A stretch of 62,751 nucleotides of DNA from Comamonadaceae bacterium (lineage in GTDB: Bacteria; Pseudomonadota; Gammaproteobacteria; Burkholderiales; Burkholderiaceae_C), in assembly GCA_947450695.1 (NCBI GenBank), contig CANFWV010000013.1, positions 1 through 62,751 of the forward strand, in the 5' to 3' direction. A model generated the notes under the pieces. The model saw nothing but the letters and a program-made list of their open reading frames with translations. It ran no database searches and was not told where the DNA came from. This document shows positions 46,624 to 57,331 of this stretch, piece after piece (the stretch's first letter is position 1; each line of letters starts with the position of its first letter). The translations under genes were made by a program, and so were the position numbers.

Positions 46624-49600
46624 TCACACCAACACGCGCTCGATACCGCCGCGATTGGCGACCTCAACATAGTTCGGCAACCAGTCTTTGCCCAAAATCT
46701 GGTTGGCCATTTCGACCACGATGTAGTCCGCTTCGAGCAGGCCGTTGTTCAGGTCGTCACCAAAACGCGACAAGCCTTGCAAGCAACTCGGGCAGCTTGT
46801 GAGAATCTTCACTGGGCCTTTGGCCGCCACCGCTCCGGTGGCGCGTAATGCGGCTTCACCCTTTTGCAACTCCTCTTCCTTGCGGAAGCGAATCTGCGTC
46901 GAGATGTCAGGCCGGGTCACGCCCAACGTGCCGGACTCACCGCAGCAACGCTCGTTTTTCAGCACGTTGTCGCCCAGCAAGGCTTTTACCGTCTTCATCG
47001 GCTCTTGCAATTTCATCGGGCTGTGGCACGGGTCGTGGTACAGATAACCTTGACCGGGCTCATCATTTCGCAGCGTGATCTTTTTCTCAAGCAGGTATTC
47101 GTGGATGTCGATGATCCGGCAGCCAGGAAAAATCTTCTCGAACTCGTAACCCTGCAACTGGTCGTAGCAGGTTCCGCAACTCACCACCACGGTCTTGATT
47201 TCAAGGTAGTTGAGTGTGTTGGCCATGCGGTGAAACAGCACGCGGTTGTCGGTGATGATTTTGTCGGCCTTGTCGAACTGACCGCTGCCGCGCTGCGGGT
47301 AACCGCAACACAGATAACCCGGCGGCAAGACAGTTTGCACACCGGCATGCCAGAGCATGGCCTGCGTGGCCAGCCCGACCTGCGAGAACAGGCGCTCAGA
47401 ACCACAGCCTGGAAAATAAAACACGGCTTCGGTTTCGGCCGTCGTGTTCAGAGGGTTGCGGATGATCGGGACGTAGTCCTTGTCCTCGATGTCGAGCAGC
47501 GCCCGCGCCGTTTTCTTCGGCAGACCGCCCGGCATCTTCTTGTTAATGAAGTGAATCACCTGCTCTTTGACCGGTGACTTACCAACGCTAGAAGGCGGCT
47601 TGGCAGTCTGTTTGCGCGTCAAAGAGCGCATCAAGTCATTGGCCACGCGCTGCACTTTGAAGCCAACATCGACCATGGCACTGCGCATGAACTTAATGGT
47701 CTGCGGGTTGGTGGCGTTCAAAAAGAACATCGCCGCCGCATTGCCAGGCCGAAACGACTTTTGACCCATCTTGCGCAATAAGTTGCGCATATTCATCGAA
47801 ACCTCGCCGAAGTCAATATTGACCGGGCAAGGCGTCAGGCACTTGTGGCAAACCGTGCAGTGATCCGCCACGTCTTCGAATTCTTCCCAGTGCTTGATCG
47901 AGATGCCGCGCCTTGTTTGCTCTTCGTACAAGAAGGCTTCGATCAGCAGCGAGGTTGCCAAAATTTTGTTGCGTGGGCTGTACAACAGGTTGGCGCGCGG
48001 CACGTGCGTGGCACACACTGGCTTACATTTTCCGCAGCGCAGGCAGTCTTTGATGCTGCCGGCAATGGCGCCGATGTCTGACTGTTGCATGATCAGCGAC
48101 TCGTGTCCCATCAGGCCAAAACTCGGCGTGTAGGCGTTGGTCAGATCGGCCGGGAAAGCGGCGTCGCGCAGCAACTTGCCCTTGTTGAAACGGCCTTCCG
48201 GGTCAACCCGTTTTTTGTAGTCAGTGAACGGCTGCAACTCGGCTTCGGTCAAGAAATCAAGCTTGGTGATGCCAATGCCGTGCTCGCCAGAAATCACGCC
48301 GTCCAGTGAGCGGGCCAACACCATGATGCGGGCCACCGCCGCGTGGGCGGTTTGCAGCATGTCGTAGTCGTCGCTGTTAACAGGCAAGTTGGTGTGGACA
48401 TTGCCGTCACCCGCGTGCATGTGCAAAGCAACCCAGACGCGGCCCTTCAGCACACGCTTATGCACAGCCGTGCACTCAGCCAAAATCGGCTGGAACGCAG
48501 CACCGTTGAAGATGGCTTGCAGCGGCGCACGGAGCTGGGTTTTCCAGCTGGCGCGCAAAGCATGGTTTTGCAGCTCTGGGAACAAGGTTTCCACGCCATC
48601 CAGCCAACCGCGCCAGAGTGTGCGGACTTCGCGCACCAGCGCCAGCGCCTGCACCACCCGGTCTTCAAGCAGTTCAGCCGAAGGGATGTCGTTGGCGTCG
48701 TCAGACTTGCCCAACGGCAGCTGGCCTTTGGCGAAAAAGGCTTCGAGTTCGTTGCACAGCTTGAGCTTGTTAGCCAAGCTCAGTTCGATGTTGATGCGCT
48801 CAATACCATCGGTGTACTCGGCCATGCGCGGCAGCGGGATGACCACGTCTTCATTGATCTTGAAGGCATTGGTGTGGCGCGAAATAGCCGCCGTGCGCTT
48901 GCGGTCAAGCCAGAATTTTTTACGTGCGTCAGGGCTGACGGCGATGAAGCCCTCGCCTTCACGCGAGTTGGCCAAGCGCACCACTTCGGATGTAGCGCGC
49001 GCCACCGCATCAGCGTCGTCACCGGCGATGTCACCGAACAGCACCATCTTGGGCAAGCCGCCGCGCTTGGACTTGGTGGCGTAACCCACCGCCTTCAGGT
49101 AGCGGTCGTCCAAGTGCTCGAAGCCGGCCAGAATCGCACCGCCGCGCTTTTGCTCGGCGAACATGAAATCTTTGATCTCGACGATGCTCGGCACGGCGTC
49201 CTTGGCATTGCCAAAAAACTCTAGACACACGGTCCGCGTGTGCACCGGCATGCGGTGCACAATCCAGCGCGCGCTGGTGATGAGGCCGTCGCAGCCTTCT
49301 TTTTGAATGCCCGGCAGACCGCTCAAAAATTTGTCGGTGACGTCTTTGCCGAGGCCTTCCTTGCGAAAACTCTTGCCCGGAATGTCTAGGCGTTCCGTGC
49401 GGATAGGCGTCTTGCCATCGGCTTTGAAATAGTTGAGCTCAAAGCTCGCCACCTCGGCGTCATGAATCTTGCCCAAGTTGTGATTTAACCGAGTCACCTC
49501 TAACCACTCGGCGTCGGGCGTGACCATGCGCCAAGAGGCTAAATTGTCGAGGGCAGTACCCCACAACACGGCTTTTTTGCCGCCCGCGTTCATGGCGATA

Positions 49601-50520
49601 TTTCCGCCAATGCAGGAGGCTTCAGCAGACGTCGGGTCTACCGCAAAAACAAAACCAGCCTTCTCGGCCATGTCGGCGACGCGCTGAGTCACCACACCGG
49701 CTTCAGTCCAAATGGTGGGCACGGGTTCAGCCAAGCCGGGCAGCATGACTTTTTGCACCTCGGTCATGGCTTCGAGTTTTTCGGTGTTGATGACGGCCGA
49801 TTTCCAGGTCAGCGGAATTGCGCCACCGGTATAGCCTGTGCCGCCGCCACGCGGAACAATCGTCAAACCGAGCTCAATGCAACCCTTGACCATGCCGGCC
49901 ATTTCGACTTCGGTGTCGGGCATCAGCACCACAAAGGGGTACTCGACGCGCCAATCGGTGGCGTCTGTCACATGTGACACACGGGACAAACCGTCGAACT
50001 TGATGTTGTCTTTTTGCGTGCACTTGCCCAGTTTGCGCTCTGTCTGGCGGCGCAGGTCAGCCATGTGCTTGAACGAGACTGAAAACCGCTCTACAGCGGC
50101 CCGCGCCAAGCCCAGCAACTCGCCGACGATGGCGTCGCGCTCGGCATCCGTATCCGGCGTGCGGCGCTTTTCCACTTCACCAAGCCGGTGCTGCAATGCC
50201 TCGACCAGCAACTTGCGGCGCTTTGGGTTGTCCAGCAGGTCGTCCTGCAAATAGGGGTTGCGCTGCACCACCCAGACATCGCCCAGCACTTCGTAAAGCA
50301 TGCGGGCAGAGCGACCGGTACGGCGTTCGTCGCGCAGCTTATTCAGCAAATCCCAAGCGCGATCACCTAGCAGGCGAATCACGACTTCACGATCGGAAAA
50401 TGAGGTGTAGTTGTACGGAATTTCACGAATGCGGGCTTGCTCAGCAGCAAGGCCCGACGTTAAATCACCAGCATCGCCGGTGATGGCGTGAAATTCATCA
50501 AGAGTAGTAAGAGCGTTCAT
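46624..50520 (-). CDS. DUF3683 FAD-linked oxidase / 4Fe-4S / CCG-domain oxidoreductase
   Basis: A 1298-residue fused dehydrogenase. Order: DUF3683 ([23 protein letters not shown], about 30-60), FAD-binding PCMH domain ([15 protein letters not shown]), FAD-oxidase C domain, two Fe-S motifs ([11 protein letters not shown] and [12 protein letters not shown]) and a C-terminal GlpC-like part with two cysteine-rich CCG motifs (CCGYPQRG and CCGESGTLG). This layout resembles D-lactate/D-2-hydroxyacid dehydrogenases such as YdiJ, which pass electrons to quinone. The substrate is not known. ATG 50520 gives the family start. Confidence 0.88.
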   Translation of the reverse strand: MNALTTLDEFHAITGDAGDLTSGLAAEQARIREIPYNYTSFSDREVVIRLLGDRAWDLLNKLRDERRTGRSARMLYEVLGDVWVVQRNPYLQDDLLDNPKRRKLLVEALQHRLGEVEKRRTPDTDAERDAIVGELLGLARAAVERFSVSFKHMADLRRQTERKLGKCTQKDNIKFDGLSRVSHVTDATDWRVEYPFVVLMPDTEVEMAGMVKGCIELGLTIVPRGGGTGYTGGAIPLTWKSAVINTEKLEAMTEVQKVMLPGLAEPVPTIWTEAGVVTQRVADMAEKAGFVFAVDPTSAEASCIGGNIAMNAGGKKAVLWGTALDNLASWRMVTPDAEWLEVTRLNHNLGKIHDAEVASFELNYFKADGKTPIRTERLDIPGKSFRKEGLGKDVTDKFLSGLPGIQKEGCDGLITSARWIVHRMPVHTRTVCLEFFGNAKDAVPSIVEIKDFMFAEQKRGGAILAGFEHLDDRYLKAVGYATKSKRGGLPKMVLFGDIAGDDADAVARATSEVVRLANSREGEGFIAVSPDARKKFWLDRKRTAAISRHTNAFKINEDVVIPLPRMAEYTDGIERINIELSLANKLKLCNELEAFFAKGQLPLGKSDDANDIPSAELLEDRVVQALALVREVRTLWRGWLDGVETLFPELQNHALRASWKTQLRAPLQAIFNGAAFQPILAECTAVHKRVLKGRVWVALHMHAGDGNVHTNLPVNSDDYDMLQTAHAAVARIMVLARSLDGVISGEHGIGITKLDFLTEAELQPFTDYKKRVDPEGRFNKGKLLRDAAFPADLTNAYTPSFGLMGHESLIMQQSDIGAIAGSIKDCLRCGKCKPVCATHVPRANLLYSPRNKILATSLLIEAFLYEEQTRRGISIKHWEEFEDVADHCTVCHKCLTPCPVNIDFGEVSMNMRNLLRKMGQKSFRPGNAAAMFFLNATNPQTIKFMRSAMVDVGFKVQRVANDLMRSLTRKQTAKPPSSVGKSPVKEQVIHFINKKMPGGLPKKTARALLDIEDKDYVPIIRNPLNTTAETEAVFYFPGCGSERLFSQVGLATQAMLWHAGVQTVLPPGYLCCGYPQRGSGQFDKADKIITDNRVLFHRMANTLNYLEIKTVVVSCGTCYDQLQGYEFEKIFPGCRIIDIHEYLLEKKITLRNDEPGQGYLYHDPCHSPMKLQEPMKTVKALLGDNVLKNERCCGESGTLGVTRPDISTQIRFRKEEELQKGEAALRATGAVAAKGPVKILTSCPSCLQGLSRFGDDLNNGLLEADYIVVEMANQILGKDWLPNYVEVANRGGIERVLV

Positions 50521-50723
50521 CGTGCGAAAGTTAGCAGCCAAGGGGGGACAGCCCACCCGAAGCGCGATGTTACCGCAGCACAAAAACCGCCACACCACCA
50601 GTGTGGACAAACCTCACGAAAGAACCGGTTGTTGAAATTTGGGGAATCCCAGCACTCCGGACGCAGTAAAAACACGCCTAAACTGTATTTTTGTTTTCCC
50701 CCAATGGTGAGCAACAAAACCCC

Positions 50724-51479
50724 ATGAACTTTTCTTGGCCTTATCCGCGCTGGATAGCGCATCGTGGTGCAGGCCAACTGGCCCCAGAAAATACGCTGGC
50801 GGCATTTCGCTTGGGCGCAGCCCATGGCTACCGCATGTTCGAGTGCGACGTCAAGCTGAGTGCTGACGGCTTGCCGTTTTTACTGCACGACGCGACTTTG
50901 GATCGCACCACCAACGGGCAAGGGCTGGCGGCTGAATTGAGTTGGGATGCGCTGTCACGCTTAGATGCCGGCAGCTGGCATTCGCCAACTTATGCGGGTG
51001 AGCCGCTGGCCAGATTGGAGGCGGTGGCGCATTTTTGCTTTGACAACGCTTTAGGCCTGAACATCGAGATCAAACCCACACCCGGCAGTGAAGCGTTAAC
51101 TGGCACCGTGGTGGCGAATGTGGCGGCCCAGCTATGGGTTGAAGCAACGGCTGGCACCATGCCGATACCGCCGCTGCTGACTTCCTTTCAACCAGAAGCA
51201 CTCGAAGCCGCCCGCGCTGCGCAAGCGCGTTTACCGCGCGCCTTGTTGTTGGACGCTTTGCAGAGCTGCTGGTTGGAAACTGCCCTGGGGCTCGGTTGTG
51301 TCGCTGTGGTCTGCAAGCACGTGCAATGGGACGCGGTCAGCGTGCAACTCGCCCATAACGCGGGATTAAAGGTCCTCAGCTACACGGTCAATGAAGCATC
51401 GTCAGTTGATCGACTGTGGGCGCTGGGCACGGATGGGATCATCACCGACCGTGTGGATCTGTTCTCGCCAGCCAGCTGA
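50724..51479 (+). CDS. ugpQ: Glycerophosphodiester phosphodiesterase
   Basis: A 251-residue cytoplasmic enzyme freeing glycerol-3-phosphate from glycerophosphodiesters. Catalytic signature WIAHRGAGQLAPENTLAAF (His and Arg at the start), FECDVKLSADGLPFLLHDATLDRTTNGQG, IEIKPTPG and the C-terminal VLSYTVNEASSVDRLWALGTDGIITDRVD. ATG 50724 chosen over an upstream in-frame start at 50691. Confidence 0.94.
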   Translation: MNFSWPYPRWIAHRGAGQLAPENTLAAFRLGAAHGYRMFECDVKLSADGLPFLLHDATLDRTTNGQGLAAELSWDALSRLDAGSWHSPTYAGEPLARLEAVAHFCFDNALGLNIEIKPTPGSEALTGTVVANVAAQLWVEATAGTMPIPPLLTSFQPEALEAARAAQARLPRALLLDALQSCWLETALGLGCVAVVCKHVQWDAVSVQLAHNAGLKVLSYTVNEASSVDRLWALGTDGIITDRVDLFSPAS

Positions 51480-51498
51480 CATAGGAAAATAGAGTGCC

Positions 51499-51819
51499 TC
51501 AAACTGTCCAGCCGCGCTGCAGCAGCCACTGCACCAAAGCCGACGCAAGCGCCATGAAAGCGTAAGTCAGCAACCTGCCGTCATGGCCAAAGAACACCAA
51601 GCCACCAACGGTGACCAGCAAGTTGACGGCGAACACCAGCGCCAACTGCCAGCGCCAACCGGGCCGACTCCAACGGGCGGCTTTTCCGATGGCTTTTGAC
51701 TTGAAAGCGTTAGATTTGGAAAAAGGCAGCAGCCCGGACAGACCGACCATCAGCAAAGCCAGAAAAGCGGCGGGTGCCGCGAAGTTCAGCAGATGATTAG
51801 CCAGAAGATAAAAAGTCAT
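51499..51819 (-). CDS. Small hypothetical membrane protein, 106 aa
   Basis: Three hydrophobic segments (about 8-32, 57-75 and 83-100) with a basic loop KSKAIGKAARWSRPGWRWQ between the first and second. No signal peptide or motif. Alone on the minus strand between ugpQ and hemA. I do not recognise the family; the composition is clearly that of a membrane protein. Confidence 0.7.
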   Translation of the reverse strand: MTFYLLANHLLNFAAPAAFLALLMVGLSGLLPFSKSNAFKSKAIGKAARWSRPGWRWQLALVFAVNLLVTVGGLVFFGHDGRLLTYAFMALASALVQWLLQRGWTV

Positions 51820-51914
51820 GAGCGGCGATGGAAAGTTGCGATGCAGTTTAAGCGCTCTGGCACTCAGAAAAGGCCATTTTGAAGGACCTCACCTGCCCCG
51901 GTCAGCCAAAAATT

Positions 51915-51920
51915 TATAAT
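51915..51920 (+). promoter_or_regulatory. Candidate -10 box of hemA
   Basis: A perfect TATAAT ends 6 nt before the hemA ATG, placing a predicted +1 at about the A of the start codon. No ribosome binding site lies upstream and no good -35 is visible. See findings for the leaderless possibility. Confidence 0.4.
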
Positions 51921-51926
51921 CGGCGC

Positions 51927-53204
51927 ATGTCAGTCTGGGCCCTCGGCTTAAATCATCACACAGCACCGCTCGATTTGAGAGGCCGATTTGCGTTTGCTAT
52001 TGACCAAATTGAGCCTACTTTGAAGGGTTTGCGCGCCTCGCTGTCGCGCCAGCCTGAAGCCACGTTGCTGTCAACCTGCAACCGCACCGAAATTTACTGC
52101 GCGGGCGAGCACGTCGACCTCGACAGCACGATCGAATGGTTGGCGCACAACGGCGGCGTCTCCCCCGAGTTGCTGCGATCGCACAGTTACACCCTGCACA
52201 ACGGCGATGCCGCACGCCACGCCTTTCGCGTGGCCAGCGGGCTCGACTCCATGGTGCTTGGTGAGCCGCAAATCCTAGGCCAAATGAAAGACGCGGTGCG
52301 CGCCGCCGAAGATGCCGGCGCCATGGGCACCACGCTGCACCAACTGTTTCAACGCTCGTTTGCAGTGGCCAAAGAAGTCCGCAGCAACACCGAAATCGGC
52401 GAACACAGCATCAGCATGGCGGCCGCCTCGGTGCGCTTGGCCGGCCAGCTGTTTGAAGATCTAGGCGACATCAAGGTGTTGTTTGTCGGCGCCGGCGAAA
52501 TGATTGAACTGGCAGCGACGCATTTCGCCGCCAAGAACCCGAAATCAATGGCGATTGCTAACCGTACGCTGGAGCGCGGCGAAAAACTGGCGGGTCGCTT
52601 TGGTGCAGAAGTGATGCGTCTGGCTGATCTGCCGCTGCGCCTGCATGAGTTTGACGCCGTGATCAGCTGCACCGCCAGTACTTTGCCCATCATTGGCTTG
52701 GGCGCGGTAGAGCGTGCGCTCAAACTGCGCAAACGCAAGCCCATGTTCATGGTCGACTTGGCAGTCCCCCGCGACATCGAACCCGAAGTACAGGCCCTCG
52801 AAGACATTTACCTCTACACCGTCGATGATTTGGCTAAAGTTGTGCAGACCGGCAAAGACAACCGGCAAGCCGCGGTGGCGCAAGCCGAAGTGATCATTGA
52901 CGCCGGCGTACAAAACTTCATGCACTGGCTGAACCAGCGCGGCACCGTCCCGCTGATCCAACAACTGAATGCCCAAGCCGACGAGTGGCGCGCACTGGAA
53001 ATCAACCGCGCCAAGAAATTGCTAGCCAAAGGCGAGCCAGTGGAAGCCGTGCTCGAAGCGCTTTCTCGCGGACTGACGCAAAAAATGCTGCATGGCGCCA
53101 TGGCAGAGTTGCACGCCAGCGATGCAGATAATCGGGACAGCACGGCACAAACGGTGTCTAGGCTCTTCTTACGCGGCCATCAGTCCAAACACGGCAGCCT
53201 TTAG
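51927..53204 (+). CDS. hemA: Glutamyl-tRNA reductase
   Basis: A 425-residue enzyme making glutamate-1-semialdehyde, the first step of C5 heme synthesis. The catalytic Cys51 sits in LLSTCNRTEIY; DSMVLGEPQILGQMKDA and the NADPH motif GAGEMIELAATHF are present. The start MSVWALGLNHHTAP is the usual one; an upstream TTG frame start is unlikely. Confidence 0.96.
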   Translation: MSVWALGLNHHTAPLDLRGRFAFAIDQIEPTLKGLRASLSRQPEATLLSTCNRTEIYCAGEHVDLDSTIEWLAHNGGVSPELLRSHSYTLHNGDAARHAFRVASGLDSMVLGEPQILGQMKDAVRAAEDAGAMGTTLHQLFQRSFAVAKEVRSNTEIGEHSISMAAASVRLAGQLFEDLGDIKVLFVGAGEMIELAATHFAAKNPKSMAIANRTLERGEKLAGRFGAEVMRLADLPLRLHEFDAVISCTASTLPIIGLGAVERALKLRKRKPMFMVDLAVPRDIEPEVQALEDIYLYTVDDLAKVVQTGKDNRQAAVAQAEVIIDAGVQNFMHWLNQRGTVPLIQQLNAQADEWRALEINRAKKLLAKGEPVEAVLEALSRGLTQKMLHGAMAELHASDADNRDSTAQTVSRLFLRGHQSKHGSL

Positions 53205-53311
53205 CGGCGATCTTCACGCTAAATATCGCGTCGACTTTGCAGTCGGCTGCCCAGTGATGGATCGCCCCTGTTTTTCTCCGCCGCCCCTGAGCGGCAGCCC
53301 TGAATGCTCCG

Positions 53312-54427
53312 ATGAAACCATTTCTTCGCCAAACCCTGGAACGCCAGATTCTTCGCCTGCACGAGCTTGACGCCCTGCTCTCAGCCAGCGATGTGGTCAG
53401 CGACATGGAGCGCTTTCGCAACCTGACCCGTGAACACGCCGAAGCCAGCCTGATCACCGCGCAATATAACAAGTTGACACGCCGCGAGACCGATCTGGCA
53501 GGCGCCCAAGCCATGCTCGCAGAAGCTGCGGCAGACCCCGACATGACGGCCATGGCAGAAGACGAAATCGACGAAGCCAAGGCCGACATCACGCGCCTCG
53601 ATGAAGCCCTGCAGCTAATGCTGATTCCGAAAGATCCGGACGACTCACGGCCGGCATTTCTTGAGATTCGCGCGGGCGCTGGCGGCGATGAGTCAGCCCT
53701 GTTTGCAGCCGACTTGTTCCGCATGTACACGCGTTATGCGGAGCGCTGCGGTTGGCGCTGCGAGATCATCAGCGAGTCGCCTTCAGAGCTGGGCGGCTAC
53801 AAGGAAGTGGTGGTCCGCATGGAAGGCCAGCCCGACAGTCTCGGCATGGGCGTCTACGGCAAGCTGCGCTTTGAGTCAGGCGGCCACCGGGTGCAACGCG
53901 TGCCGGCCACCGAAACCCAGGGCCGCATCCACACCAGCGCATGCACGGTTGCCGTGCTGGCTGAGCCCGACGAGGCGGTGCTGATCCAGATCAACCCGGC
54001 CGATTTGCGCATTGACACCTACCGCGCCAGTGGCGCTGGTGGCCAGCACATCAACAAGACCGATTCGGCCGTGCGCATCACTCACTTGCCCACCGGCATC
54101 GTCGCCGAGTGTCAAGAAGGTCGCAGTCAGCACAGCAACAAAGCACAAGCGTTGAAAGTGCTGACGGCCCGCATCCATGAAAAAGACCGTTCTGAACGTG
54201 CCGCCAAAGACGCCGCAACGCGCAAGGGCTTGATCGGCAGCGGCGACCGCAGCGACCGCATCCGCACCTACAACTTTCCGCAGGGCCGGCTCACCGACCA
54301 CCGCATCAACCTGACGCTCTACAAACTCAACTACATCATGGAGGGCGATCTCGAAGATGTGGTGACCGCCCTGCAAGTCGAGCGTGGAGCCGAGCTGCTG
54401 GCCGAGCTGGAAAATCGCAATGCCTGA
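53312..54427 (+). CDS. prfA: Peptide chain release factor 1
   Basis: A 371-residue class I release factor for UAA/UAG. The stop-codon PAT motif is in [20 protein letters not shown], and the GGQ motif is [22 protein letters not shown]. The C-terminal region [23 protein letters not shown] is typical of RF1. It overlaps prmC by 8 nt, which methylates its GGQ glutamine. Confidence 0.97.
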   Translation: MKPFLRQTLERQILRLHELDALLSASDVVSDMERFRNLTREHAEASLITAQYNKLTRRETDLAGAQAMLAEAAADPDMTAMAEDEIDEAKADITRLDEALQLMLIPKDPDDSRPAFLEIRAGAGGDESALFAADLFRMYTRYAERCGWRCEIISESPSELGGYKEVVVRMEGQPDSLGMGVYGKLRFESGGHRVQRVPATETQGRIHTSACTVAVLAEPDEAVLIQINPADLRIDTYRASGAGGQHINKTDSAVRITHLPTGIVAECQEGRSQHSNKAQALKVLTARIHEKDRSERAAKDAATRKGLIGSGDRSDRIRTYNFPQGRLTDHRINLTLYKLNYIMEGDLEDVVTALQVERGAELLAELENRNA

Positions 54428-55274
54428 AGCCTTGACTTGCGCGCAGGCCATCGCTGCCGCCTGCAGCTTAGGACTGGAGCGGCTCGAGGCGCAATGGTTG
54501 TTGTTGCATGTGCTGGGCAAGCCGCATGGCGAGCGGGCTTGGCTGATTGCCCATGACTGCGACCCGCTGCCGCCCGAGGTAAGCGAACGCTTTAACGTGC
54601 TCAGCCAACGCCGGGTGAGCGGCGAACCGCTGGCCTACATCGTCGGTCAACAAGAATTTTTTGGCCTCCTGCTGGCCATCGATGCGCGCGTCTTGATCCC
54701 TCGGCCCGACACTGAAACTCTGGTCAGCTGGGCGCTGGACATCATGCCTGCGGGCACGGTGAAAGTCCTTGACCTCGGAACTGGCAGCGGTGCCATCGCC
54801 TTGGCACTCAAACACGCACGCCCGGCAGCCGTTGTCAGCGCCATCGACGCCAGCGCTGACGCCGTGGCGATCGCCCGCAACAATGCGGCGGCACTGGGTT
54901 TGGCGGTGTCAATTGAGATCAGTCGCTGGTTTGAGCAAGTCGACGGCCAGTTTGATGTGATCGTCAGCAACCCGCCGTATGTCCGCGAAGGCGACCCGCA
55001 TTTGACCGCGTTGGTTCACGAGCCGATTCAGGCGCTGACGGCAGGCGACGATGGGCTGAGCGATTTGCGCAAAATCATTGCCGCTGCGCCGGCGCATTTG
55101 CAGATGGGCGGCTGGTTGCTGTTGGAGCACGGTTACGACCAAGCGGGGGCCGTTCGCCAGTTGCTGCAAGACCAAGGCTTTGAGAACGTCACCAGCCGTG
55201 ACGACTTGGCCGGTATCCAGCGTTGCTCGGGTGGCTATTGGCGGCCTGAAACCAGACCTGCGCAGCGGGATTAA
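54420..55274 (+). CDS. prmC: Release factor glutamine methyltransferase
   Basis: A 284-residue methyltransferase modifying the GGQ glutamine of release factors. SAM motif [15 protein letters not shown] and catalytic NPPY in VIVSNPPYV are present. The ATG at 54420 lies inside the prfA stop region, so translation is coupled. The N-terminal helical domain (1-75) is typical. Confidence 0.95.
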   Translation: MPEALTCAQAIAAACSLGLERLEAQWLLLHVLGKPHGERAWLIAHDCDPLPPEVSERFNVLSQRRVSGEPLAYIVGQQEFFGLLLAIDARVLIPRPDTETLVSWALDIMPAGTVKVLDLGTGSGAIALALKHARPAAVVSAIDASADAVAIARNNAAALGLAVSIEISRWFEQVDGQFDVIVSNPPYVREGDPHLTALVHEPIQALTAGDDGLSDLRKIIAAAPAHLQMGGWLLLEHGYDQAGAVRQLLQDQGFENVTSRDDLAGIQRCSGGYWRPETRPAQRD

Positions 55275-55349
55275 AAGCGCCCGATAATCTGCGAACACGA
55301 TTTTTAACGTCCGGCCAGCGCGCCAGGACCACACCAACGGAGTATTCCC

Positions 55350-55670
55350 ATGAGCGACACCCAGCAACGCATTGATGACATCGTTAAATCCAGCGACGTG
55401 GTTCTTTTCATGAAAGGCACCGCCCAATTTCCAATGTGCGGCTTTTCTGGCAGGGCTATTCAAGTTTTGAAAGCCTGCGGCGTGAATAAACCCGCGACCG
55501 TCAATGTGCTGGAAGATGAAGAGATCCGCCACGGCATCAAGGAATACAGCAATTGGCCAACGATTCCCCAGCTGTACGTCAAAGGTGAGTTCATTGGCGG
55601 CTCGGACATCATGATGGAGATGTACGAAAATGGAGAGCTGCAGCAGGTTATCGGCACGCCCGAAGCCTGA
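55350..55670 (+). CDS. grxD: Monothiol glutaredoxin (Grx4)
   Basis: A 106-residue monothiol glutaredoxin with active site CGFS (Cys30), WPTIPQLYVKGEFIGGSDIMMEM, used in Fe-S cluster storage and transfer. It follows prmC by 75 nt on the same strand and converges with yacG. Confidence 0.95.
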   Translation: MSDTQQRIDDIVKSSDVVLFMKGTAQFPMCGFSGRAIQVLKACGVNKPATVNVLEDEEIRHGIKEYSNWPTIPQLYVKGEFIGGSDIMMEMYENGELQQVIGTPEA

Positions 55671-55695
55671 AGCAGAGCAATCCTAAAACGCCAAG

Positions 55696-55902
55696 CTATT
55701 GCAGTTTGGCGTCTCCGAAAACCTGATCGTCAGGTGGAGCGTCCGTTGGCAAACGAAAGCTCTCGCTGGCCCACGCACCCAAGTCCATGTTTTTACAGCG
55801 CTGACTGCAAAAGGGTCTGAAGACGTTGGTGGGTGCGTACACACTGTCTCCTCCACAGCTCGGGCAGGTGACAATTTTGGGTTCAGAAGTCTTTGGGGTC
55901 AT
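55696..55902 (-). CDS. yacG: DNA gyrase inhibitor YacG
   Basis: A 68-residue zinc protein with CPSCGG (Cys13, 16) and FCSQRCK (Cys32, 36), the four zinc ligands of YacG, and the flanking NVFRP and [11 protein letters not shown] segments. It binds GyrB and inhibits gyrase. It lies 5 nt after zapD, the usual neighbour. Confidence 0.93.
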   Translation of the reverse strand: MTPKTSEPKIVTCPSCGGDSVYAPTNVFRPFCSQRCKNMDLGAWASESFRLPTDAPPDDQVFGDAKLQ

Positions 55903-55907
55903 CAGCG

Positions 55908-56663
55908 TTAAGCGCAGAGAGTGAGCTCAAATTCTGCATCTTCAACCGCAGAATGCAAGCGGTCATCGCTTTCGTGGCGCATTAACCGGACTGACGCCAT
56001 GAGGCGGTTGGCGCTGATTTCAGGCACCAATCCCTTCGCAGAATCAAGCCGCAGGCGCAACAACTGGAAAGTCCGGCCTTGAGGCAAGGTCTGCTGATAG
56101 ATGCCACCAGAAGCGAGTACTTTTTGCGGCAACCCGGCATCACGCAGTAACTTCAACAAAAGACTGATCGATCCGGCCAAAGGCACCAGGGTCGACATCC
56201 AGCGCTGAATGTCTTGCCTGCGATGCGCGCCACTCAGATGCTGCCAAGCGAAATACGCGGGTAAGTCAAACTCACAAGTGCCGCCTGGAATACCTGCACG
56301 GCTCCGAATACCCATCAGCCAGTCGTTTTCAGTCAATGACTGGCCGGCCTTACCCGGCATGGCATTCAGGTTTGAAAAATAACCATCCAACTGACCAATG
56401 ATCTCGTCGAGTGCGGCTTCCGAAATAGCCGGGTTGCCACGGTAACCATTTAGCACATGCTTTTGTTTTTCAAGGTCCTTGAGCACGTCGGTTTTTAAAT
56501 CAGCACGACCGCCCACATCCATGATCTCGAAGATCGTGGTGATCGCGTAATGGTGGTCGATGGGGTCGTCACGCTCAGCCAGTTCGCCGAGACGGCCGAA
56601 CAGGTGTTCAAGGCGCAAATACGTGCGCACGCGTTCGTTGAATGGATACTCGTAAAGGATCAC
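55908..56663 (-). CDS. zapD: Cell division protein ZapD
   Basis: A 251-residue cytoplasmic FtsZ cross-linking protein. [21 protein letters not shown] at the start is the conserved ZapD opening, and the C-terminal region [31 protein letters not shown] is typical. It lies between coaE and yacG. Confidence 0.94.
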   Translation of the reverse strand: MILYEYPFNERVRTYLRLEHLFGRLGELAERDDPIDHHYAITTIFEIMDVGGRADLKTDVLKDLEKQKHVLNGYRGNPAISEAALDEIIGQLDGYFSNLNAMPGKAGQSLTENDWLMGIRSRAGIPGGTCEFDLPAYFAWQHLSGAHRRQDIQRWMSTLVPLAGSISLLLKLLRDAGLPQKVLASGGIYQQTLPQGRTFQLLRLRLDSAKGLVPEISANRLMASVRLMRHESDDRLHSAVEDAEFELTLCA

Positions 56664-56713
56664 AGCGATTTCTTTATCGACGTTGAGAGGCCGGCTTACC
56701 GGGCACCTTTACA

Positions 56714-57331
56714 TCATAGCCCGAAGCCTGCGGCCACATTCCGTGCAAGTCTTGCCAATTCTGCCAGCGAGTGTGACTCGTTGTAAATACAAATGTCGGC
56801 AGCCGACAGCCGCTCAGCTCGACTGGCCTGCCCTGACATGACTTTCAACACCGTCTCACGGGTCCAACTGTTACGCGCCATAACCCGGCTGATTTGCCGT
56901 TCTTCTGTGCAATCGACCACCAGAACTTGGTCCACTTTGCGCCGCCAGTGACCAGATTCGACCAGCAAGGGGACATCAAAAACAATGCAGCGGGCTCCAG
57001 TAGATTCCGCAGCACTCACTTGTCGAGCGGTCTCCACCGTCACGAGCGGGTGAATGATGGCCTCTAATCGTAGCTTTGCAGCTGGGTCAGAAAAGACAAG
57101 CTGACGCATGGCGTCCCGATCCAACGCACCTGCTGGCGTGATGAAGGATTCGCCAAAAATTTGTCCGATAGCCGGAATAGCTGCACCGCTTGCGGCCGTC
57201 GACTGACGGGAAATGGCATCTGCATCCACGATGATCGCACCGCAATCGGCGAGCATGCCCGCCACGGTGCTTTTGCCACTGCCGATGCCGCCGGTGAGCC
57301 CAATTCGACGCACAGAAAATAGCCTCGTCAT
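56714..57331 (-). CDS. coaE: Dephospho-CoA kinase
   Basis: A 205-residue enzyme for the last step of CoA synthesis. P-loop GLTGGIGSGKSTVAGML (11-27), IIVDADAISRQ and VFDVPLLVESG are diagnostic. The start at 57331 overlaps the pilD stop by 4 nt; the longer upstream frame is pilD read-through. Confidence 0.96.
   Translation of the reverse strand: MTRLFSVRRIGLTGGIGSGKSTVAGMLADCGAIIVDADAISRQSTAASGAAIPAIGQIFGESFITPAGALDRDAMRQLVFSDPAAKLRLEAIIHPLVTVETARQVSAAESTGARCIVFDVPLLVESGHWRRKVDQVLVVDCTEERQISRVMARNSWTRETVLKVMSGQASRAERLSAADICIYNESHSLAELARLARNVAAGFGL

Noticed and set aside
48343..49224. 293-codon plus-strand ORF
   Set aside because: Antisense to the DUF3683 oxidoreductase.
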